This document shows positions 26,238 to 34,101 of a stretch of DNA of 36,269 nucleotides, in pieces. The notes under the pieces were generated by a model. It had not been told where the DNA came from, ran no database searches, and saw nothing but the letters and a program-made list of their open reading frames with translations. The DNA is taken from positions 18,593 through 54,861 of the forward strand of contig DAQK01000023.1 in the NCBI GenBank assembly GCA_002502855.1, in the 5' to 3' direction. The stretch's first letter is position 1, and each line of letters opens with the position of its first letter. The position numbers were made by a program, and so were the translations under genes. The stretch is from Methanobacterium sp. UBA279. GTDB lineage: Archaea; Methanobacteriota; Methanobacteria; Methanobacteriales; Methanobacteriaceae.

Positions 26238-26789
26238 TCATTCCTGCCAGCGCTTGAAGAGGTGGTTGTCGATTTTTAAACTGTCCAGTATTTTACCCAC
26301 CAGGAAATCAACCAGATCATCTATCTTCTCCGGCTGGTGGTAGAAGCCGGGCATGGCAGGTAGTATTATACCCCCTTCCCTGGCGATTTCAAGCATATTT
26401 TCCAGGTGAACCGGGCGCAGTGGTGTTTCCCGGGGGACAAGGATGAGCTTCCTTTTTTCTTTGAGGGCTACATCCGCTGCCCTGGTCACGGTGTTATTAG
26501 CGTAACCGTTTGCTATGGCGGCTATGGTTTTCATGGTGCAGGGGACGATGACCATGGATTTGAACCGGCAGGAACCACTGTTTATATCTGTGGTAAGGTC
26601 TTTAGGGTCGTAATTTCTGTTCACCAGTTTGTCCAGGCTTTTTTCGGTGATTCCCATTTCATGTTTCAGGATTATCTCTGCTGGTCTGGTCACCAGGAGG
26701 GTGGTATCTATATCCATTTCCTTCAGGACTTCCAGGAGTTTTACACCATATACCACGCCACTGGCACCGGTAATAGCCACTATTATCAT
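26238..26789 (-). CDS. ubiX: UbiX/Pad1-type flavin prenyltransferase
   Basis: 183 residues. UbiX joins a dimethylallyl group to FMN, producing the prenylated flavin used by UbiD decarboxylases. Visible: VAITGASGVVYGVKLLEVL (FMN phosphate loop), VIVPCTMKTIAAIANGYANN, TRAADVALKEKRKLILVPRETPL and HLENMLEIAREGGIILPAMPGFY. Complete. AGGTGA lies 6 nt before the ATG. No UbiD lies in this window. It precedes cbiT on the same strand; the functional link, if any, is unclear. Confidence 0.93.
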   Translation of the reverse strand: MIIVAITGASGVVYGVKLLEVLKEMDIDTTLLVTRPAEIILKHEMGITEKSLDKLVNRNYDPKDLTTDINSGSCRFKSMVIVPCTMKTIAAIANGYANNTVTRAADVALKEKRKLILVPRETPLRPVHLENMLEIAREGGIILPAMPGFYHQPEKIDDLVDFLVGKILDSLKIDNHLFKRWQE

Positions 26790-26833
26790 ATGTTTTCACC
26801 TGTTTTCTAATTTTTTTTGAAGATTTAATATTA

Positions 26834-26915
26834 TAGCGGGAATGTAATATTTAGAGTTTAAATTTAGCGGGAATGTTATTATTTGAGTTTAAATTTCCAA
26901 TGGAATGTAATTATT
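26834..26915 (-). repeat. 31-32-bp imperfect tandem repeat, three copies, copying the end of the HD gene
   Basis: The core GGAATGT with its flanks recurs at 26839, 26870 and 26902 (plus strand). In minus-strand sense the unit reads ATAATTACATTCC, four bases, then AAATTTAAACTC. The copy nearest the gene contains its last codons and stop; the other two are intergenic. Confidence 0.8.
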
Positions 26916-28049
26916 GAAAGGAAAATTATCGGCCTTATCGGAGTATTCCTTTGGCAGATAAATACACAGATCCGCATGGTCGAAGCGGGCCACGTTTAAA
27001 GCTTTTACAATGGATGAGATGTCCCTTAACTTTTTCCTGTCTCCGTTTATAGCTACCAGGGTGCTCATCTCCTGGAAATCGGGATACTCAGGTATATCAA
27101 TTATAACGTATTCCTCGCCAACTCCCAGGTCCTCAGATAGTTCCTGTTCTAGTTCTCTAATTTTCCCAGGGGGTATGTCAAACAGACGATGTGGCTCTTG
27201 AACCTCGTCCAGTTTAAGGGAATAAACAGTTTTATATATACTTCGGTTGTCCAGCCGTGTTATAAGTTCCTGTGCGTAGCCCTCCTGGGCTCTCGCGGCA
27301 GATATGATATCGGCATCGTCGTAGAGGTAGATCTTCTCCGGATTTACCAGTTCCATCTCCATGAGTTTAAGCAGGCACCTGCGGAACATGCTGTTGATGA
27401 TACGGGTAGTGTGATGCTGGTAAACACTGGGATACATGAAGTAACGGGCCAGGAGCATTGATTCGGCCGCCTGCACTCCCTTTCTCTTGAGCATAAGATG
27501 TTCGTCCAGTACCATGTTGTATATCAGCCTCTCCACATCGATGACACCATAAGCCACCCCCGTGTAGTAGGAATCCCGGAGTAAGTAGTCCATACGATCT
27601 ACATCGAGATCTCCTGATATTATCTGTCCCAGGGACCCTTCACCCCTGATTATCTGGGTTATCTCCTTCAAATCGAAGGCTTCCTGGAGAATGTCACCCA
27701 ACAGGGATTCTTTCACCAGTCGGCTGGTGAGTTCCTCATGAGAATAGGGTATGACCCTCTCTGAGACGTGGGAGAATGGTCCGTGTCCGGCATCATGGAG
27801 AACAGCACCGATACGTACCATCTTCTTTTGATGTTCATCCAGACCCAGATGATTAGCCAGTTTAGAGGCCAGATGCATGGCTCCAATGGAATGCTCGAAG
27901 CGGGTGTGGTTGGCACCGGGATAAACCAGGTAAGTAAATCCGAGCTGTTTTATACGTCGCAGTCTCTGTATCTGGGGGGTATCAATTAACCTAACCTCGA
28001 ATTCATCCACTTTCAGGTTTCCGTGTAAGCTGTCCCTTATAAATTTCAA
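26889..28049 (-). CDS. HD-domain phosphohydrolase (dGTPase/SAMHD1-like)
   Basis: 386 residues. The HD metal site is visible as His53 in RFEHSIGAMHLA, His85-Asp86 in GAVLHDAGHGPFSH and an Asp in SGDLDVDRMDYLLRDS (about 149). The opening IRDSLHGNLKVDEFEVRLIDTPQIQRLRRIKQLG is typical of this group, which includes dNTP triphosphohydrolases; the true substrate of archaeal members is uncertain. The start is a TTG at 28047-28049 with GGGGGGAT about 7 nt upstream; no ATG fits the conserved N-terminus. Confidence 0.88.
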   Translation of the reverse strand: MKFIRDSLHGNLKVDEFEVRLIDTPQIQRLRRIKQLGFTYLVYPGANHTRFEHSIGAMHLASKLANHLGLDEHQKKMVRIGAVLHDAGHGPFSHVSERVIPYSHEELTSRLVKESLLGDILQEAFDLKEITQIIRGEGSLGQIISGDLDVDRMDYLLRDSYYTGVAYGVIDVERLIYNMVLDEHLMLKRKGVQAAESMLLARYFMYPSVYQHHTTRIINSMFRRCLLKLMEMELVNPEKIYLYDDADIISAARAQEGYAQELITRLDNRSIYKTVYSLKLDEVQEPHRLFDIPPGKIRELEQELSEDLGVGEEYVIIDIPEYPDFQEMSTLVAINGDRKKLRDISSIVKALNVARFDHADLCIYLPKEYSDKADNFPFNNYIPLEI

Positions 28050-28188
28050 TTACTCAATCCCCCCCAGGTTGTTATATTCGTACATTATTATTGGAGTTCC
28101 CCATCTGTGATTCTTATTTAAAGTCAAGTTCCCATTTAAAACTCTCTATATCCCTTCATTTAAATGTATTGGGTTGGCCTTTTAGAAT

Positions 28189-28716
28189 CTACATTTCCTT
28201 TTGAGATAGATGCTTGATCCGGTTTATACCATCTATCTCTTCAATTACATCCACCACCTGGGGTGGGAGTAAGGATTTCCAGTCCCCATCTTCCAGCATC
28301 CTCCTCCTGACCTCTGTTCCAGAGTATACTTTCCGGTTGAACAGGGGCGGTGTGGACACTTTGTGCCCTGCTTCGATGAACAGCCTCTGCACCAGGGGAT
28401 TTCCCGAGTATATTATTTCAAAGGGAGGGGTCAGCATCTTAACCTGGGCCACCCACAGTGAATTGCAGACTACGTCCTGTATAGGGGTGATGTAGTATCT
28501 GCTGGGATGTATTCCATTCTCGGAGAGGGCCTTGTTGATCATCATGGTCCTCTCCCCCGCGGTGAAGGGATCCTTGAGGGTGTGGCTGAGCTGGGCGCTC
28601 CCAATACCAATTATCACTTCGTCTACTTCCGCGAGTATCCGACTGATTACGTCCATATGGCCATCATGGATTGGCTGCAGCCTTCCCACCAACAGTCCTC
28701 TTACTTTATCCACCAT
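28189..28716 (-). CDS. nadM: Nicotinamide-nucleotide adenylyltransferase
   Basis: About 175 residues, archaeal NadM type, making NAD from NMN and ATP. The nucleotidyltransferase motif HDGH lies in GRLQPIHDGHMDVI (about 11-24), and the second ATP motif is YSGTEVRRRM, in the place of ISGTxVR. IGIGSAQLSHTLKDPFTAGERTMMI is also conserved. The ATG at 28716 is chosen since GGTG precedes it by 7 nt; an in-frame TTG lies two codons earlier. Complete; stands alone. Confidence 0.95.
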   Translation of the reverse strand: MVDKVRGLLVGRLQPIHDGHMDVISRILAEVDEVIIGIGSAQLSHTLKDPFTAGERTMMINKALSENGIHPSRYYITPIQDVVCNSLWVAQVKMLTPPFEIIYSGNPLVQRLFIEAGHKVSTPPLFNRKVYSGTEVRRRMLEDGDWKSLLPPQVVDVIEEIDGINRIKHLSQKEM

Positions 28717-28745
28717 TTTCAAACACCATTAAAGATATATTCCTG

Positions 28746-28784
28746 TTTATTAATAAGCTAATTTGTTGTATTTATTAATAGCTG
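28746..28784. repeat. Weak direct repeat, period 25, between nadM and atwA
   Basis: TTTATTAATA followed by AGCT or GCTG occurs at 28746-28760 and 28771-28784. Short and AT-rich, so the support is limited. Confidence 0.35.
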
Positions 28785-28885
28785 AAATAAACTAATGAGT
28801 ATAATTTAATAGTAGGGATTTACATCAAAGGATTCATGGAAATTATTTTCAAAATCATTTTTCTAAGACTTTAATGGTGAAAAGT

Positions 28886-30616
28886 ATGATAAAAATCCAG
28901 AATTTATCCAAGACTTATAAAATGAAGGACGGAGTAGAAATAGAAGCTTTAAATAACGTTAATCTTAACATTGAAAAGGGGGAGATCGTGGGCATCATCG
29001 GGATCAGTGGCTCGGGAAAGAGCACCCTCCTTAGAATATTAAGGGGAGTGGAGCCCTTCGACAGTGGAGAAATAGAGATAGGGGATGTGAATGTAACTGC
29101 CGACTCCGATCCATACGAGTTCCGGAAGTTGAAGGAAGCCACCGCCATACACCTCCAGAGATCCTTTGGGTTATGGGCGGAGACTGCCATGCAGAACGTG
29201 CTTCGCAAACTCTACGGAGCCAAGTATGGGGATGAAGCACTCACCGATTTCAACTTCGCCTATGACGAGTTTGGAGATGAGGCCATGGAACTCCTTAAAC
29301 TGGTGGGCCTGGAACATAAAGCTGAGCACTTCGCCCCAGTCTTAAGCGGAGGGGAGAAACAGAGACTTATAATGGCCCGGCAACTTGCTAAAAAACCGGA
29401 AATACTACTATTGGATGAACCGGCCACCATGTCCTGTCCCCGGTCGAAACAGGAAATATTGGATGCTATAAAAAGTATTAACCAGGAGCTGGGGGTAACC
29501 GTACTCCTGGTATCCCACCTTCCCGAGGTACACAACTACCTCTCCCACCGTCTGCTCTTAATGGAAGAGGGGAGGATAACCGATGAAGGCCAGCCCTGGG
29601 ACATCATCAAAAAGTTTGTATCGGATATGGAACCCGGAGAACCACTCCGTGATCCAAGGGATATAGGTGAGACCCGGATTAATACCAAGGATTTAGAGAA
29701 GAGATTCACCCTGCTTAAAACCGGGAATGTGCTGAACATAAAGGATGTGAACGTGAAAATCAAGGACCGGGAAATCGTATCCCTCATCGGCCCCAGCGGG
29801 GCGGGTAAAACAGTCCTCCTCAGGATGATCGCCGGTCTGGATACACCAGATACCGGTGAGGTCTACTTTAAACTCAACGGGGAATGGGTGGATATGCACC
29901 GGCCAGGAATAGAGAGGATGAATATAAGGAGGAAGATGGGGTTCATGCACCAGGAATTTTCACTCATCCACCACGCCACAGTCAAGGACCAGATAGCCGC
30001 CAGGTTAGGGGTTAAAAATGAAAACGTGGTCTGGGAGGCCAAGCAGAAGGCCAAAGAACTGGAAATTTCAGATCAAATACTGGACATACTGTACCAGCTT
30101 ACCGATCTACCGGAAAATGAGGCCAAAACTAGACTGGAACAGATTGGTCTTTCACCGGATATCCTCAACGTTCTATTCCCCAGTTTTCCAGACACTAAGG
30201 TAAAAGAGTATGCCAAGCCCATATTTGAAGCACTGGATCTTCCCCTGGAAATACTGGACCGCATGTCCTATGAACTATCCGGTGGGCAGAAGGTAAGGGC
30301 CACCCTGGCATTGGTACTGGCTTCACAACCGGAAATCCTGATACTGGACGAACCCTTCGGAGACCTGGACCCCATAACCCTCAGGATGGTTTCTAATTCA
30401 CTTAAAAGGATTAATAAAACCTTCAACACCACCATCCTCATGGTCAGCCACCACATAGACTTCATAGAGGAAGTCACCATCCGGGCGGTGATGATGGAAG
30501 AGGGAAGGATCATCATGGAGGGTGATCCACACTATATGTGCCATGAGTTCATAACCAGGTGTAAAGCAGATTATCTTAAAGATTTAGATGCTTTAAGGGA
30601 GCAGATGAAAGGGTAA
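28886..30616 (+). CDS. atwA: Methyl-coenzyme M reductase activation ATPase, component A2
   Basis: About 576 residues with two fused ABC ATPase domains and no membrane helix. AtwA (component A2) works with ATP in the reductive activation of methyl-coenzyme M reductase. First domain: IGISGSGKSTLLR (Walker A), LSGGEKQRLIMARQ, ILLLDEPATMSCP. Second: IGPSGAGKTVLLR near residue 303, FMHQEFSLIHH (Q-loop), LSGGQKVRATLALVL, ILILDEPFGDLDP and VSHHIDF. The long insertions before each signature match the family. The start at 28886 follows GGTGA at 5 nt; the ATG at 28874 overlaps that SD. Confidence 0.94.
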   Translation: MIKIQNLSKTYKMKDGVEIEALNNVNLNIEKGEIVGIIGISGSGKSTLLRILRGVEPFDSGEIEIGDVNVTADSDPYEFRKLKEATAIHLQRSFGLWAETAMQNVLRKLYGAKYGDEALTDFNFAYDEFGDEAMELLKLVGLEHKAEHFAPVLSGGEKQRLIMARQLAKKPEILLLDEPATMSCPRSKQEILDAIKSINQELGVTVLLVSHLPEVHNYLSHRLLLMEEGRITDEGQPWDIIKKFVSDMEPGEPLRDPRDIGETRINTKDLEKRFTLLKTGNVLNIKDVNVKIKDREIVSLIGPSGAGKTVLLRMIAGLDTPDTGEVYFKLNGEWVDMHRPGIERMNIRRKMGFMHQEFSLIHHATVKDQIAARLGVKNENVVWEAKQKAKELEISDQILDILYQLTDLPENEAKTRLEQIGLSPDILNVLFPSFPDTKVKEYAKPIFEALDLPLEILDRMSYELSGGQKVRATLALVLASQPEILILDEPFGDLDPITLRMVSNSLKRINKTFNTTILMVSHHIDFIEEVTIRAVMMEEGRIIMEGDPHYMCHEFITRCKADYLKDLDALREQMKG

Positions 30617-30696
30617 TCCCTTATTTTATTTACTTTTAAATTTTTATTACATGAAAGACAAAGATATACTAATCAATAATTTTTATGGTACTGGTC

Positions 30697-30736
30697 TAAT
30701 TTCAACTGATATAGTTTAATTTCCACGATATAGATT
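30697..30736 (+). repeat. 20-bp imperfect direct repeat upstream of the universal stress protein gene
   Basis: TAATTTCAACTGATATAGTT at 30697-30716 and TAATTTCCACGATATAGATT at 30717-30736 align well with one small gap. They lie 36-75 nt before the start codon and overlap the likely promoter region. Confidence 0.6.
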
Positions 30737-30771
30737 AATGGCCACTTTCAAAACTAATATAGGTGATAGAT

Positions 30772-31167
30772 GTGTTTGAAACGATAATGGTTCCCACAGA
30801 TGGTTCTAAATGTTCACTTAAAGCAGAAGATATTGCCATATCCATAGCCAAAAATTTTAAGGCTAAACTGGTGGTGGTTCATGTAATCGATGAAAAACTC
30901 ATCTACCCCTTCGAGGTTCTGGAGGAGGAGGGAAACACCATATTAGATGAAGCCGCCCGTAAAGGTAAAGATGAGGGTGTAGATGTGGAACAGGTATTAA
31001 TTGTCGGAAGTCCAGCCCATGACATGGAGAAGATAGTTGAAAAGACAGGGGCTGACCTGGTGGTAATCGGAACCCATGGAAAAACTGGTATCAGGAAGAT
31101 CCTGATGGGCAGTGTAGCAGAAAGCACCATAAAAACCGTTAAAGTACCTGTTTTACTGGTTAAGTAG
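30772..31167 (+). CDS. Universal stress protein (UspA family)
   Basis: About 131 residues with the ATP-binding UspA fold: FETIMVPTDGSKCSLKA at the start and GTHGKTGIRKILMGSVAEST, the G-x2-G-x9-G-S/T motif, near the end, then VKVPVLLVK. The GTG at 30772 is preferred as start: AGGTGAT at 30761-30767 is 4 nt before it, and the product then starts at the usual MFxxIxVPTDGS. A GTG at 30763 would overlap the SD. It lies between atwA and the rubredoxins, at the edge of the stress-gene island. Confidence 0.92.
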   Translation: MFETIMVPTDGSKCSLKAEDIAISIAKNFKAKLVVVHVIDEKLIYPFEVLEEEGNTILDEAARKGKDEGVDVEQVLIVGSPAHDMEKIVEKTGADLVVIGTHGKTGIRKILMGSVAESTIKTVKVPVLLVK

Positions 31168-31344
31168 TTATTTTAATATAATTTCTCTATTTATTTATGT
31201 ATTCAAATAGAAGTCCGTTATAAAAGCTTTATATTGTAAAAATATCCTTTTATTACCTCATTTAATAATTTTTACCAAGTATTAAATATTTTAAAGCCCA
31301 AATATTAAGATTAAGAAAGGTAATTTTCTGAGGTTGGGCATAAT

Positions 31345-31503
31345 ATGAAAAGGTATAAATGTAAAGTTTGCGGGTACATATACGACCCGGAAGCTGGAGA
31401 ACCGCGAAACGGCACAGAACCAGGCACACCATTTGAAGATCTACCAAGAAAATGGTACTGCCCCCATTGTGGTGCTGGGCAAAACCGTTTCAGACCAATG
31501 TAA
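31345..31503 (+). CDS. Rubredoxin 1
   Basis: 52 residues. The four iron ligands are Cys6 and Cys9 (YKCKVCGYIYDP) and Cys39 and Cys42 (WYCPHCGAG). Length and the PEAGEPRNGTEPGTPFEDLP middle are classical. Rubredoxins carry single electrons, in anaerobes often to rubrerythrin, superoxide reductase or flavodiiron proteins that remove oxygen species. GAGGT lies about 10 nt before the ATG. The next rubredoxin starts 15 nt after its stop, so the two share a transcript. Confidence 0.95.
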   Translation: MKRYKCKVCGYIYDPEAGEPRNGTEPGTPFEDLPRKWYCPHCGAGQNRFRPM

Positions 31504-31518
31504 AGTGGGATAGTGATT

Positions 31519-31681
31519 ATGGATAAATATGAATGCAGAGCCTGTGGATATGTCTACGATCCCAAAGGAAGGAGAACCAAAAACCGGTACAGAGCCAGGA
31601 ATATCCTTTGAGGATCTGGATAACCAGTGGATCTGTCCCAGATGTAAATCTGGAAAAAACAAGTTCCAAAAATACATTTAA
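31519..31681 (+). pseudogene. Rubredoxin 2, frameshifted
   Basis: The first part reads MDKYECRACGYVYDPK, with the N-terminal Cys pair. A single extra base in CCCAAAGGAAGG (about 31564-31570) shifts the frame, giving a stop at 31609-31611. In the other frame the rest follows exactly: GEPKTGTEPGISFEDLDNQWICPRC to the stop at 31679-31681. Removing one G would give a normal 53-residue rubredoxin. Either a recent pseudogene or a base-calling error. The four Cys codons and the normal spacing remain, so decay, if real, is recent. Confidence 0.85.
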
Positions 31682-31682
31682 A

Positions 31683-31748
31683 TACCTCCAAATACAATAA
31701 AAACCATATAAATTCCAAACATCAATTTATATGCAAATTTTGGAGGTA
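31683..31748 (+). promoter_or_regulatory. Nested double inverted repeat that covers the SD of rubredoxin 3
   Basis: Outer arms: TACCTCCAAA at 31683-31692 and TTTGGAGGTA at 31739-31748, perfectly complementary over 10 bp. Inner arms: CATATAAATT at 31705-31714 and AATTTATATG at 31724-31733, also perfect over 10 bp with a 9-nt loop. The outer right arm contains the GGAGG SD of rubredoxin 3, so an RNA through this region could hide it. The inner left arm also contains a TATA-like CATATAAATT. See findings for both readings. Confidence 0.7.
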
Positions 31749-31753
31749 AATAA

Positions 31754-31915
31754 ATGGAAAAATACATCTGTACAGCATGTGGATACGTTTACGACCCAGA
31801 ACTTGGAGATCCAAACGGTGGCATAGAACCAGGAGTTCTGTTTGAAGATTTACCAGACGACTGGACTTGCCCCCTCTGTGGAGTAGGTAAAGCCATGTTT
31901 AAAAAACAGGAATAA
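31754..31915 (+). CDS. Rubredoxin 3
   Basis: 53 residues with ligands Cys6, Cys9 (YICTACGYVYDP) and Cys39, Cys42 (WTCPLCGVGK). GGAGG lies 7 nt before the ATG, within the arm of an inverted repeat that may control its translation or transcription. It is more acidic than rubredoxin 1, so the two may serve different partners. Ferritin follows 84 nt downstream. Confidence 0.95.
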   Translation: MEKYICTACGYVYDPELGDPNGGIEPGVLFEDLPDDWTCPLCGVGKAMFKKQE

Positions 31916-31928
31916 GTCCAGTAACGTG

Positions 31929-31983
31929 AATTTTTTACTAAAAAATGGGATTTAGATAAAAATTTTTTACAAAAAAAACATGA
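31929..31983 (+). repeat. Imperfect direct repeat, period 32, upstream of ferritin
   Basis: AATTTTTTACTAAAAAATGGGA at 31929-31950 and AATTTTTTACAAAAAAAACATGA at 31961-31983 resemble each other closely. T and A runs make this partly low-complexity. The first T-run could also end rubredoxin transcripts. Confidence 0.45.
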
Positions 31984-31999
31984 ATCTGAGGTGTAAGAG

Positions 32000-32506
32000 A
32001 TGATTGATGAAGAAATTGTGAATGCCTTAAACAAGCAGTTAAATGCAGAGCTTTATTCCGGGTACATGTACCTGGCCATGGCCGCCTATTTTGAATCCAT
32101 AGACCTTCCAGGCTTTGCAAACTGGAACCGGGTGCATGCCCAGGAGGAATTCACCCATGGTATGAAGTTTTACGACTACCTGGTAAGCAGGGGTGCACGG
32201 GTAAGATTAACCGAGATCGAAGCCCCACCTACAGAATGGGAAGGTGCTTTTGCAGTATTTGATCATGTACTCCGGCATGAACAGATGGTTACAGGGCTGA
32301 TCAATAAGCTGGTAGACCTGGCCATATCCCAGAAGGATCATGCCACCAACAACTTCCTGCAGTGGTTTGTGGCTGAACAAGTGGAAGAAGAAGAAACAGC
32401 GGGCGGCATACTAAAGAAGGTGAAGTTAGCAGGAGACGATTCCAGTATCCTGCTTTTACTGGATAAGGATCTGATGGGATCTGCAACTGGATCTGCTACT
32501 GAGTAA
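32000..32506 (+). CDS. Ferritin (FtnA-like, non-heme)
   Basis: 168 residues, four-helix bundle. Ferroxidase residues are visible: Glu17 (NAELYSGYMYLAM), Glu50 and His53 (AQEEFTHGMKFYDYL), a Glu in VLRHEQMVTGLI near 94 and the Glu/Gln block FVAEQVEEEETA near 127-133. FtnA-type proteins oxidise Fe2+ with O2 or H2O2 and store it, limiting Fenton chemistry. GAGGTG lies 7 nt before the ATG. The end LLLLDKDLMGSATGSATE is typical. A T8 run (32527-32534) follows. Confidence 0.94.
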   Translation: MIDEEIVNALNKQLNAELYSGYMYLAMAAYFESIDLPGFANWNRVHAQEEFTHGMKFYDYLVSRGARVRLTEIEAPPTEWEGAFAVFDHVLRHEQMVTGLINKLVDLAISQKDHATNNFLQWFVAEQVEEEETAGGILKKVKLAGDDSSILLLLDKDLMGSATGSATE

Positions 32507-32526
32507 AGTTGTAATAATTTTATTAA

Positions 32527-32534
32527 TTTTTTTT
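32527..32534 (+). terminator. T-run after ferritin
   Basis: Eight T occur 20 nt after the stop codon, followed by a further T8 at about 32608-32615 in the same gap. Both precede the promoter of the peroxiredoxin gene, as expected of archaeal U-tract terminators. Confidence 0.4.
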
Positions 32535-32650
32535 AAATCAATCTGTGTCTTTCCTTTTTACAGTCATAATATTCCCTGTTTTAGTTTATTCTCTCTATCC
32601 TCCTTTATTTTTTTTAAAAACGAAATTAATAAATAAAAATTTAGCCAAAA

Positions 32651-32658
32651 ATATAAAA
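32651..32658 (+). promoter_or_regulatory. TATA box of the peroxiredoxin-SOD operon
   Basis: ATATAAAA preceded by the purine-rich CCAAAA (BRE-like). Transcription would start at about 32677-32682, just before the SD GAGGGGG and ATG 32688, giving a very short leader. Confidence 0.5.
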
Positions 32659-32687
32659 GTAGTATTGACCCTGAGGGGGTAAATTAA

Positions 32688-33374
32688 ATGGGAGAAAAAA
32701 TTTACGAAGTAAAAAAATACAAGAAGAAAGACCGTGGCATGCCGCTGATAGGCGATAAATTCCCGAAAATGGAAGTTCAAACCACAGAAGGAATGATGAA
32801 ACTACCCAACGCTTTTAAGGGTAAATGGTTCGTACTGTTCAGCCACCCTGGAGATTTCACACCAGTCTGTACCACTGAGTTTGTGGCCTTCCAGTTAAGG
32901 TACGATTTATTCGAGGAAATGAACTGTGAGTTGATAGGACTATCCGTGGACCAGGTGCACTCGCACATGAAATGGATAGAATGGATATCAGAAAACTTTG
33001 ATATCGACATAGAATTCCCAATAATAGCAGACACCGGGGCTGTAGCTGAAAAATTAGGGCTGATACATCCAAATAAGGGTACAAATACGGTCAGGGCAGT
33101 TTTCATCATAGATCCTGAAGGTATAATCAGGGCGATGTTGTATTACCCCCAGGAACTGGGTAGAAACATCGATGAAATACTGCGCATGGTAGAAGGGTTC
33201 CAGACCGCCGAGGAGAAAAAGGTAGCCATACCAGCCAACTGGCCATGTAACGAGATAATAGGTAAAGGACTGATCATACCACCACCAGCCACTATTGATG
33301 AGGCCATTAAGAGGCCGGAGGAGTATAAATGCTTCGACTGGTGGTTATGTTACAGAAACTACTATAAATGGTAA
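32688..33374 (+). CDS. Peroxiredoxin, archaeal Prx6-type
   Basis: 228 residues. The peroxidatic Cys61 lies in PGDFTPVCTTEF with Pro54 and Thr58. The long C-terminal arm ends with CFDWWLC, placing Cys215 and Cys221 six residues apart as in the Aeropyrum thioredoxin peroxidase, where that pair takes part in the cycle. It reduces H2O2 and organic peroxides. The ATG at 32688 has GAGGGGG upstream; an internal ATG at 32739 would still keep the fold. The SOD gene starts 19 nt after the stop, so superoxide and peroxide removal are coupled. Confidence 0.94.
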   Translation: MGEKIYEVKKYKKKDRGMPLIGDKFPKMEVQTTEGMMKLPNAFKGKWFVLFSHPGDFTPVCTTEFVAFQLRYDLFEEMNCELIGLSVDQVHSHMKWIEWISENFDIDIEFPIIADTGAVAEKLGLIHPNKGTNTVRAVFIIDPEGIIRAMLYYPQELGRNIDEILRMVEGFQTAEEKKVAIPANWPCNEIIGKGLIIPPPATIDEAIKRPEEYKCFDWWLCYRNYYKW

Positions 33375-33393
33375 ATAATTGGAGGTGAATGAT

Positions 33394-34011
33394 TTGGTAA
33401 AAATGTACGAACTCCCACCACTGCCCTACGCATACAACGCCTTAGAACCCTATATATCAGAAGAACAGCTACAGATACACCACGACAAACACCACCAGGC
33501 CTATGTAGATGGTGCCAACGGTATACTGAAACTTTTCGATGAATCAAGAGATAAAGGAGTGGATTTTGACCTTAAAGCTAAGGCCAAGGAACTGTCCTTT
33601 AACATGGGTGGCCACCAGCTCCACAACCTGTTCTGGCAGAACCTGGGCCCGGCCAGTGAAAACGGTGGCAAGCCAACTGGAGTTGTGGCTGAAAAGATAG
33701 AAGAAACATTTGGAAGCTTCGAACGGTTCAAGAAGGAATTTTCCCAGACCGCGATAACCACCGAAGGATCAGGATGGGCAGTCCTGGTATTCTGTAAAAG
33801 CACCGGACGCTTATTTATCCTGCAGTATGAAAAGCACAACGTGAACCTGGTGCCCAGCTGGGTACCCCTGCTGGTCCTGGATGTCTGGGAACACGCCTAC
33901 TACTTGGACTACAAGAATGTCCGGCCAGACTACGTGGAGGCTTTCTGGAATATCGTAAACTGGGACGCCGTAAATGAGAGACTAGAAAGCTGGGTTGCTT
34001 CAACCTATTAA
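33394..34011 (+). CDS. sod: Superoxide dismutase, Fe/Mn family
   Basis: About 205 residues. Metal ligands lie in LQIHHDKHHQAYVDGAN, MGGHQLHNLFWQNL and VLDVWEHAYYLDYKN; the whole fold is there (YELPPLPYAYNALEPYIS to NWDAVNERLESW). Iron is likely in a methanogen, but manganese or cambialistic use cannot be excluded. The start is put at the TTG (33394), 5 nt after GGAGGTGA; the ATG at 33403 lies 14 nt away and is the alternative. Last gene of the defence island; a hairpin plus T-run follows immediately. Confidence 0.94.
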   Translation: MVKMYELPPLPYAYNALEPYISEEQLQIHHDKHHQAYVDGANGILKLFDESRDKGVDFDLKAKAKELSFNMGGHQLHNLFWQNLGPASENGGKPTGVVAEKIEETFGSFERFKKEFSQTAITTEGSGWAVLVFCKSTGRLFILQYEKHNVNLVPSWVPLLVLDVWEHAYYLDYKNVRPDYVEAFWNIVNWDAVNERLESWVASTY

Positions 34012-34036
34012 AAGAAATTTTAATTTCTTTTTTTTT
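34011..34036 (+). terminator. Hairpin and T-run after sod
   Basis: AAAGAAATT (34011-34019) and AATTTCTTT (34022-34030) form a 9-bp stem with a 2-nt loop as drawn, followed directly by more T. It begins at the stop codon of sod and marks the end of the peroxiredoxin-SOD transcript. Confidence 0.55.
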
Positions 34037-34101
34037 AATTTTTTTAAGGTTTTAAGTCAGTTATTTCACTACATTTTTATATGCTAATTCTCTAGACGAG
34101 A

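Noticed and set aside
31564..31570. Programmed frameshift in rubredoxin 2
   Set aside because: No slippery heptamer followed by a clear stimulatory stem, and rubredoxin families do not use it. Mutation or sequencing error is simpler.
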